Below are positions 56,876 through 64,000 of a stretch of 64,000 bases of DNA, in pieces. This DNA comes from Norana najaformis (Eukaryota > Annelida > Clitellata > Crassiclitellata > Hormogastridae): the NCBI GenBank assembly GCA_964023275.1, contig OZ029918.1, positions 18,704,361 to 18,768,360 of the forward strand, read 5' to 3'. The position numbers were made by a program, and so were the translations under genes. Below the pieces are notes generated by a model. The model saw only the letters and a program-made list of their open reading frames with translations. It was not told where the DNA came from and did no database searches. Within the stretch, counting starts at the first letter, position 1; each line of letters starts with the position of its first letter.

Positions 56876-58483
56876 ATGGCGAGCAAAGACGACGTTTTGC
56901 GTGCAATTTTCGAAGATTCGGACTCGGAAGACTTTCAGGGCTTTGATACAGCTACTTGTAGTACGATTAGTAGCGTTCATACCAGTGATTTATCGGACTT
57001 TTCCGGCGAATCGGAGGACGAAATTAGGGTTAGTAGTGCTTCATCGACCATACTAGGCTTTGATGTTGCGTCGGCCTATGACAAAAGTTGGTTGCAAAAC
57101 TTTACGGAACACGTGGGCCCGCTTGTTCACAACAATGATTCGACTGCATCTGAGATTTTTTTTCACTTCTTCTCACCCAACTTTTTGGACCATATGGTCA
57201 GTGAAACAAATCGTTTTGCCAACGAGTGCATTGCAAGCAAAGATCTCCGACCACATGCGTGCGCCCACAAATGGATTGATGTAAGCGAGGGTGACATGCG
57301 GGAGTTTTTGGCGCTTATCCTCAGCATGGGATTAGTCAAACTGCCCAGTTATGAAGACTACTGGACGACCGACAACATCTTGGAGATGCCTGGCCTTCGA
57401 TCCATCATGACACGTAACAGGTTTGAGTTGATTCTGACATATTTTCACCTCAACAACAATGCCAACTCCTTGCCTTCTGACAACCCGGCCTATGACCGTC
57501 TGTACAAAGTCAGACCTGTGCTCACTCACCTCAATACCACCTGGAAATCTGCATACCATCCAAATTGTGAAGTAAGTGTGGATGAAAGTGTGGTTGCTTT
57601 CAAAGGTCGCACAAATCTGAGCGTATATAAACCAAACAAGCCACATAAATGGGGCCTAAACGCATGGGCTTTGTCAGATGCAAGTACCGGTTATATGTGG
57701 AACTTAGAAATGTACACTGGTCGGAAGCCGGAGGTGGAAGTTGGCATGACAAAGAAGGTCGTTCTTAGCTTGTGCCAGTCCTTGTATAACACAGGACACC
57801 ACGTGAACATGGACAATTACTTCAGCTCACCATCTCTGTTTCTTGAGCTGAAAACTAACCAACTGGGTGCTTGTGGAACACTGCGGACAAATCGAACGGG
57901 AGTGCCAGAAAAGATCAAGAAAACCAAGTTGAAGAAAGAAGGTCCTGCTGTGGTAGAGAGAGATGGCGATGGTCTTCTTTACATCTCTTGGTTTGACAGG
58001 AAGCAAGTGAACCTGATTTCATCTATTCACAATACTCTAATGTTTCGAAAAACTGCCCGCATGAAATCCACAACTGATCACAAGCGTGAAGTTGACAAGC
58101 CGGCTGCAATAGAATTGTACAGTCGTTACATGCAAGGTGTTGACCGCTCTGATCAGCTCCTTTGGTACAATTTGAGCAGGCATCGACAGCAGAAGTGGTG
58201 GAAGAAGCTCTTTGTGTACCTTCTGGAGGTGTCTGTGGTTAACGCCAGCATCGCTGTTGACCCAGACACTCAAACATTCATAAAAACGGTTCTTTTCAGA
58301 GCCACCAAATATTTGAAAAGGAAACGTCGGCCTGTTTGCCTCTGTGTGTGCCTGGCTTGTTGTAATCTTGTTGTTGTCAAGCATGTTGCAATATTTATTA
58401 TGTTGTGGTTGTACTGCTGTGCATGTGTTTGGGAGGTGGTGGGGTGGATAGGCAACCCACAAAATTTTCATATCAAAAACTAG
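56876..58483 (+). CDS. piggyBac transposase, catalytic triad intact, C-terminus lost
   Basis: I choose the Met of MASKDDVLRAIFEDSDSEDF at 56876 as start, because piggyBac transposases begin with such an acidic stretch; an in-frame Met 87 bases upstream is possible. The DDE_Tnp_1_7 domain carries all three Asp of the family: SVDESVVAFKGR, VNMDNYFSSPSLF and QGVDRSDQLLWYN (residues 236, 313 and 423 from this start). It continues WWKKLFVYLLEVSVVNASI. After KTVLFRATKYLKRKRRP the frame runs into low-quality Cys/Val-rich sequence and then the tandem array. The family's C-terminal zinc finger (seen as a stray piece at 1046-1132) is absent. Piggybac transposases cut and rejoin at TTAA; without the finger this one may bind its ends poorly. 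Confidence 0.9.
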   Translation: MASKDDVLRAIFEDSDSEDFQGFDTATCSTISSVHTSDLSDFSGESEDEIRVSSASSTILGFDVASAYDKSWLQNFTEHVGPLVHNNDSTASEIFFHFFSPNFLDHMVSETNRFANECIASKDLRPHACAHKWIDVSEGDMREFLALILSMGLVKLPSYEDYWTTDNILEMPGLRSIMTRNRFELILTYFHLNNNANSLPSDNPAYDRLYKVRPVLTHLNTTWKSAYHPNCEVSVDESVVAFKGRTNLSVYKPNKPHKWGLNAWALSDASTGYMWNLEMYTGRKPEVEVGMTKKVVLSLCQSLYNTGHHVNMDNYFSSPSLFLELKTNQLGACGTLRTNRTGVPEKIKKTKLKKEGPAVVERDGDGLLYISWFDRKQVNLISSIHNTLMFRKTARMKSTTDHKREVDKPAAIELYSRYMQGVDRSDQLLWYNLSRHRQQKWWKKLFVYLLEVSVVNASIAVDPDTQTFIKTVLFRATKYLKRKRRPVCLCVCLACCNLVVVKHVAIFIMLWLYCCACVWEVVGWIGNPQNFHIKN

Positions 58484-60600
58484 ATGGATGGATAGAAAAT
58501 AAAATGCTAAAGAATGATGCAAAAAATGATCAAGATCTGATAAGTTACAAAATTCTTACGGTGCAGACGGTTTCATATATTTCCTTAGATTTTTACGACT
58601 ACGGTCTACATGCTAAAAATATTCTATCTTTTTCATTTATGAAAATATTTTCAAAATTTCTTTTGGCATTTGCCTGGTATTAATTTCTGCACAGTTTTTG
58701 TGCTGACGTTTGATATGTTGTTACTGAAAATATTTTTCTATAGGGGCTTGAACATGAAAAAAGTAAAAAGTTTGGGGTGGGGTAGAGTTTGGGGCAACTA
58801 TGAGTACCCCCAAAATTTGTGTATCAAAAACTAGACAGATGGATAGAAAGGGGAGATAAAATGCTAAAGAATGATATAAACCTAAAGTCTGTATGTCAAA
58901 AAATGATCAAGATCTGACAAGTTACAAATTTCTTACTTTCCAGACGTTTTCTTATATTTTCCTCGATTTTTACGACTACGGTCTACATGCTAAAAATATT
59001 GTATCTTTTTCATTTATGAAAATATTTTCAAAATTTCTTTTGGCATTTGCCTGGTATTAATTTCTGCACAGTTTTTGTGCTGACATTTGATATGTTGTCA
59101 CTGAAAATATTTTTCCATAGGGGCTTGAACATGAAAAAAGTAAAAAATTTGGGGTGGGGTAGAGTTTGGGGCAACTATGAGTTACCAACCTTGTTTAACA
59201 TATTATCCGAAATGGTTATGAGGGAAGCTCTAGAGGGATACAAAGGAGGTATTCAAATTGGAGGAAGAAAGATAACAAATCTACGTTATGCGGATGATAT
59301 AGTGTTAATGGCAAGCACAGAAGCGGAATTGCAGGACTTGGTGTCTCGATTGGATAGAGAGGGCAGAAAGAAGGGGCTGGAGATCAACATAGGGAAAACA
59401 AAATCCATGGCAATGGCAGGTGCACAATGTAACATCAAGGTGCAAGGCATCAGGATAGAACAAGTGGACACGTTCGTATACTTGGGATCGCTCGTGACAG
59501 AAGATGCTGAGTGTAGTAGGGAGATAAGAGTAAGAATTGCAAGAGGACAGGGAGTAGGAGCAGATCTGGCGAAATTGTGGAAGTGCCATAACATCAAAGT
59601 ACCCACAAAGTTAAAATTAATGAAGACGCTTATTTGGCCAGTAATGATGTACGGATGTGAGAGCTGGACAATCAAAAAGAGGGATGAGGTTAGAATAATG
59701 GCATTCAAAATGAAGTGCATTCGGAAAATACTTAGAATATCATGGACAGAAAAAAGAACAAATGAGTGGGTTCTAGAGACGGCTGGTGTGGAAAGGAGTT
59801 TGCTTGAATTAATCAAAAGAAGAAAGATGTCGTACTTTGGACACATAATGAGGAAACAGGGTGATTGTTTGGAGAAGGAGATCATGCAAGGAACAGCTCC
59901 GGGAGCAAGAGCAAGAGGAAGACCAAGGAAGAGGTGGATGGAAAACATCAGTGAATGGACCGGCATGGACACAGAGAAGTTGCTGAGAAGAACTGAGGAT
60001 AGGAGTGGATGGAGAAGAATAGTCTACAATGCGACCAACCCTCGTACCGAGGACGGTTGAAAAGAAGAAGAAGAATGAGTACCCCCAAAATTTGTGTATC
60101 AAAAACTAGACAGATGGATAGAAAGGGGAGATAAAATGCTAAAGAATGATATAAACCTAAAGTCTGTATGTCAAAAAATGATCAAGATCAGACAAGTTAC
60201 AAATTTCTTACTTTCCAGACGTTTTCTTATATTTTCCTTGATTTTTACGACTACGGTCTACATGCTAAAAATATTGTATCTTTTTCATTTATGAAAATAT
60301 TTTCAAAATTTCTTTTGGCATTTGCCTGGTATTAATTTCTGCACAGTTTTTGTGCTGATATTTGATATGTTGTCACTGAAAATATTTTTCTATAGGGGCT
60401 TAAACATGAAAAAAGTAAAAAATTTGGGGTGGGGTAGAGTTTGGGGCAACTATGAGTACCCCAAAATTTTTGTATCGAAAACTAGATGGATGGATAGAAA
60501 GAGGAGATAAAATGCTAAAGAATGATGTTAACCTCATGTCTGTAGGTCAAGAACTGGATGAGATATCACAAGTTGAAAACTATTTTAATTATATGGCGTT
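58440..60600 (+). repeat. ~378-bp tandem array inside the piggyBac
   Basis: Units begin near 58440, 58801, 59179/60077 (split by the LINE) and 60454 (partial). Each reads GAGTACCCC, AAAACTAGA(C/T)(A/G)GATGGATAG, TTTTTACGACTACGGTCTAC, TTTGGCATTTGCCTGGTATT and GGGGTGGGGTAGAGTTTGGG. Spacing is 378 and 377 bases for the two best pairs. Confidence 0.9.
59183..60075 (+). mobile_element. RTE-clade LINE, copy D2, inside the piggyBac array
   Basis: A short target duplication ATGAGT (59177-59182 and 60076-60081) brackets it. It is truncated inside the reverse transcriptase at LFNILSEMVMREALEGYKGG and is then open to the natural end: [84 protein letters not shown] and NPRTEDG. A GAAGAAGAAGAA tail follows. 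It is close to copy D1 but has no stop, so it is the younger of the two. Confidence 0.93.
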
Positions 60601-60665
60601 TTACCCAAAAATATCTGGCGGAGGCCAGAATAAGGCCTAAAAATATCTGGCGGGCAAAGGGTTAA

Positions 60666-61102
60666 GATTCTTGTCATCTAATTTAAGATTCTTGTCATTC
60701 ATTTTTTGCACCAGCGGCTTCCTTGGAGTTTCTGATTATCTTTATTGCAATTCAGGTTAAACTCAGGATTTGAAAGATTTTAATATTTACTATCTGGATT
60801 ATGCAGTTATTGAATGAAACTAAGCTCAAAGCTCAAGCTATTTTTCAGTTACATCAAGATGCCATTACCTAGCAACACCTCCTTAAACGTCCTGATGTAT
60901 GCTGTGTTTATGTTGTGCTGTTTCTGCTGACAAGATCACTAACATACACTTGTGCAATCATGCCATCTGCAGGGTCAACTGTTGCAACAGCTATGTTCTT
61001 ATGATTTTGTATCCTTTTGCAGCTGTCCTTGCCTGTCAATCTGTGCCATTGCAGGCCTTCAGCAGCTCATTTTTGCCAGTTTGGCCCTATCAGGACCATA
61101 AC
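60666..61102. other. Upstream SMG6 intron; source of a 29-bp copied piece
   Basis: No gene is visible. Positions 60812-60840 appear reversed at 62431-62459. Confidence 0.5.
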
Positions 61103-62960
61103 ATAACATAAATGAAGATTTATAAAACACAAATTCAAGAACAAACTCATCAGTAGCACCCCCAACCAGCAAGAAAAGACCCTCAATCAAACAGGACAAA
61201 GAAGGTGACAGGCTGATTAGCTCATTTCTAATCTTGTAAGGAAGGTTGCTCCAGGATGCAGGACCAATGAAAGCAAAGCTTCTATGCTGGATAGTACAGG
61301 TCCAAGTCGAGGGAAGACAAGGGCTCCGTGAGCAGCTGAACGAAGGGAGCTATGACCAGGAATAGATGAGGCAGTGGTACAAAAAGACCTCAGATAGGAT
61401 GGGGCAGTTCCCATCAAACAGTCTCATCTAAAGATTAGAAGCTGAAATCTGATGCGTTCATATATAGGTAACCAATGCAAAGTGTCTAGCAATATGGTCA
61501 AACTTCAGGATGCCAACAAAAAGACGAGCAGTAGCATTAAGGAGAGACTGTCATTTTAAGGTAAGTGAAGAGCCCATCCCAGAATAGATAGCAATTCCAA
61601 AAATAAATTCTGGAGGAAATTAAAGCATGAATCAGGGCAAAAGCAGCTTGCGTGGTAAGTGAAAGTCGCATAGTACGGATTTGACGGAGATGATAGTAAC
61701 AGGTTCGACAGACACTGGTTACATGATTATGAAGCGTAAGCTCTTGGTTAATAATAATGCCCAGGTCTCACACAGAGGTGGAGAATGTGATTGTCGGGAA
61801 AAAACTTACGAAGGGTAGGAAAATCAATTTTGGAGATTTGAACATGACCACCAAACCAGATAAATTGTGTATTTTCAGAATTCAACTGAAGACAGTTTGA
61901 GGACACACAAGCAGCAAGAGCCTCTGAGGCATGCATGATCTGACCAACCAGGGCAGCAGCTGCAGTAGCTGGGCCATGGACATAGGCCTGGGTATCATCA
62001 GCATACTGATGAGAGATAACCCCTTTTGCAGAAAGGACAGCACCTAGGGTCAGCCATATACAAAATATGTAATGAAATCAACGGAAACCCAACTGGTGAG
62101 GGGTAATAGAGAGTTAGATTTAAGGTAAGGCGTAATTTGAGAATAAGCTATTCTTTCAACTATTTTCAATAGGTAAGACAGGTTTGAAATCGGTCAGTAA
62201 TTAGCCATGACAGAAGGATCAAGGCCAGGGCATTTGAGAGACAGAAGCACAATGGCCCATTTTTGGAAGCTAGGAAGTTTACCCTCAGCCACAGAAATAG
62301 TAATAAATCATCAATAAACAGAACAATCAACTGATAATAATCTGAGTTGGAATAAACACAATAGCTCATTTCATCTCTAAAGTAAATTTGTTGGCATATT
62401 TTATAGAACCACAGATAAAATGACTAAACTTAGCTTGAGCTTTGAGCTTAGTTTCATTCGATAAAGTCCTTAATAAGGAAACATGGTATTATGTGAAGTT
62501 TGCAGGACTTGGCAGGCAATTCCATTAGCTGGCATCGAAGGTCTTCAGCAGAAAATGGTTGCCAACTCCACAGCTTGCAGTCCGTCAGAGGAAAAAATGG
62601 CAGTGAAGATCCTTCCGTAGAGAGACGTACCAAAGCCAGTTTATCACGCATGTAATCCGAGTAGTCAGTGGCGGAGAATGGTGGCTCAGTGCACAACCCA
62701 GGAGTACAGGACCTATCAAGGATGCGAGAGAGCGAGGACCATAAGTGACGCGGATTTCCACTATCCCGCTTGATCGATTCTCAATAATGCATCTCACTGG
62801 TACAAAATTCGGCATGCATCCTTCATAGCTGGTAAATCCAGTTAGTCCGGTTATCAGTATTACACGTATATCAAAAACGCCGCTCAAGTCGTCTAATGTT
62901 TCGACGAAGGGCATGGCATTCACAGTTGAACCAGGGAGCAAGCGGCCTTCAAAGAATCCT
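61103..62960 (-). mobile_element. CR1-superfamily LINE, decayed copy C2
   Basis: The reverse strand gives, in family order, a linker (STEGSSLPFFPLTDCKLWSW, ELPAKSCKLH, FLIKDFIE at 62940-62450), scattered reverse transcriptase pieces, LAACVSSNCLQLNSENTQFI with WFGGHVQISKIDFPTL, and GTAPSYLRSFCTTASSIPGH near 61300-61400. A (CATAA)-type tail sits at 61090-61110. It is related to the long copy at 39226-42838 but much more broken. A 142-base patch is inserted at 62319-62460. Confidence 0.75.
62319..62460. repeat. 142-bp patched insert with 5-bp target duplication
   Basis: The LINE sequence is interrupted here and resumes after ATAAA, which is present on both sides (62314-62318 and 62461-62465). 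The first 113 bases are a 99% copy of 52674-52787 in the same orientation. The last 29 are an inverted copy of 60812-60840 (AGCTTGAGCTTTGAGC then TTAGTTTCATTC). The pieces join at a shared T. Confidence 0.85.
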
Positions 62961-63645
62961 CAAAGACCAAAGCGGGAGCCCAATCAGATTTGACAGATAC
63001 CAGAAAAAGGTATAGAACAAAGCAGCTACACTTCAGACAGGAACTTGCCAAAGAACTTAACAGAGGTTTCAGATGTGCTCAGCAACCAACTTCGTGGGCA
63101 TGATCCCCACCCATGCTGGCCAGCAACGAGAGGTCACATCTGGGTCAAGCTCATGGGTCGATGCTGTACTTGTACCTTATGCTCAGAGAATCAGATCAAG
63201 ACTCCCAAGGTCAGTCCCAAGATGACTCAGTATGAATGTGACAGATCCACTCAAAGATGAAATTCAGTCAGCATTTACCTTGTAAAGCCAAACTGGCACA
63301 ACCTGCCCATGTAGAGCCATGCATTTAGCAGAGGCCTATAGAAATAAGGATACCATAATTACAGATTTACTGACCTATATAGATGATATGTCATGATTTT
63401 AAACAATTTCCTTAGCTTGCATTCCATTTACACACAGTTCTGACAGCTTGCCTTCCAACATCCATATGTCAATGGGTGCAATGTATATAATGTATATATA
63501 AGAACACTTTTAAGCATTTGTTAAAGGCGCTCCTCACTCTCCTAAATGATATTACAGTTCATTAAAAGCAGCAAGTTCATCCGTAAGCAATTAATGCTCA
63601 GATAACTGTTACCACTGGCAGGCTCTTGCATGTGCTTATTGCCAA
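62961..63645. other. Upstream SMG6 intron sequence, nothing recognised
   Basis: There are short frames only (71 codons at 63045), without family resemblance. Confidence 0.35.
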
Positions 63646-63860
63646 ATCAATTGTAACTGTAATTGTAATTTTAGATTTATAAAGCTCTATACAAGATCTC
63701 AAGGTAGAGGCTCCTTTCATAACGGACCATGGCCTCGTTACCTTCACGACACCTCACTTCCATTCCCAACCGGTCTTTGCAATAAGATCTTTCCAGGGGC
63801 TGGAGGGGCCTGGACCGGGAGGCCTTTCGAGCTGGCCTGATGAGTAGTCCACAAGCAAAA
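63646..63860 (+). mobile_element. CR1-superfamily LINE, 5'-inverted short copy
   Basis: The left 35 bases are a reversed LINE tail (TTGTAACTGTAATTGTAATT, ATTTATAAAG). Directly joined is endonuclease coding in plus direction: SIQDLKVEAPFITDHGLVTF, TTPHFHSQPVFAIRSF, matching SIQDLQVEPPFIMGHGLISF of the long copy. A tail in one direction fused to an upstream part in the other is the mark of twin-primed insertion. Confidence 0.55.
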
Positions 63861-64000
63861 TCAGATAGTGGTTCCACAAACCAGTGCTGAGTAAATAAGC
63901 GCCTGATGGGTGTAAGGAAAGTAAGCAGTATAGCATATCAGCCATTGAAATCTTATGAACTGGAATTCATGCCTCCGTTTCTTCTAAAGGAATTTGTGGA
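63861..64000. other. Window edge, nothing recognised
   Basis: The sequence may continue the LINE linker, but no clear match is visible. Confidence 0.3.

Larger units (their letters stand above)
56599..60661 (+). mobile_element. piggyBac transposon, termini and TTAA flanks preserved
   Basis: TTAA at 56595-56598 and 60662-60665 flank inverted ends CCCTTAGCCCGCCAGA and, in reverse, CCCTTTGCCCGCCAGA (15 of 16 match). The left part encodes a transposase. The right 2 kb is an array of about 378-bp tandem units, interrupted by an RTE insertion at 59183-60075. Without that LINE and its target duplication the element is about 3.16 kb. A decayed copy of its left end is at 27948, and relatives of its array are at 14864-16686 and 51632-52088. 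Confidence 0.93.

Noticed and set aside
57332-57646. 104-codon reverse frame within the piggyBac transposase
   Set aside because: It overlaps the catalytic domain coding on the other strand and shows no family match.
59286-59972. 228-codon reverse frame inside the piggyBac
   Set aside because: Antisense shadow of RTE copy D2.

Overview
This is animal nuclear DNA, AT-rich and crowded with transposons. The only host gene I can establish is SMG6 (EST1A), the endonuclease of nonsense-mediated mRNA decay, on the minus strand. I found eight of its exons by reading short reverse-strand segments that match the SMG6 family and have AG/GT boundaries. From 5' to 3' of the gene they lie at 52524-52602, 52135-52245, 44017-44205, 30588-30649, 29380-29525, 17846-18107, 16853-16950 and 10355-10458. 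All seven junctions keep the reading frame and give 350 codons of the helical region before the PIN nuclease domain. The gene starts beyond position 64000 and ends before position 1. The exact species cannot be told. The mix of RTE, L2/CR1, piggyBac, pogo, hAT, MULE and P/THAP9-like elements, with a Gmr1-type Ty3/Gypsy fossil, suggests a bilaterian invertebrate or basal deuterostome.

Nearly everything else is intron or flank filled with nested mobile elements. Positions 1-10 kb (downstream of the last visible exon) hold RTE and L2-like LINEs, two piggyBac scraps, pogo scraps and an RTE copy with a peculiar duplicated target. The intron at 10.5-16.9 kb holds a pogo element and a TTAA-flanked piggyBac relic made of ~370-bp tandem units. 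The 16.95-17.85 kb intron is mostly one TA-flanked MITE. The 18.1-29.4 kb intron holds two RTE copies (one nested in an L2-like LINE), an internally deleted hAT, a small MULE and decayed LINE pieces.

The 30.6-44.0 kb intron carries a broken Gypsy fossil (31488-38194) with two LTRs and an RTE copy inside it, then an RTE piece, a 3.6-kb CR1-superfamily LINE split by a foreign block, and L2-like debris. The 44.2-52.1 kb intron holds a hAT, a THAP9/P-like element whose THAP domain is split by a canonical intron, a 1034-bp TTAA element with repeated perfect palindromes, a 22-bp minisatellite and a small piggyBac-type element.

From 52.6 kb to the end, upstream of the first visible exon, are L2-like pieces, a second MITE carrying an RTE insertion, a 4.06-kb piggyBac with matching termini, TTAA flanks and an intact catalytic triad, and CR1-superfamily LINE copies. 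One of these contains a 142-bp insert patched from two other places in the window.

The observations most worth following are the palindromic TTAA element, the piggyBac tandem-repeat lineage, the patched insert at 62319-62460, and the LINE copy at 8.5-10 kb whose target duplication traps a 13-bp piece of the LINE's own 3' end.
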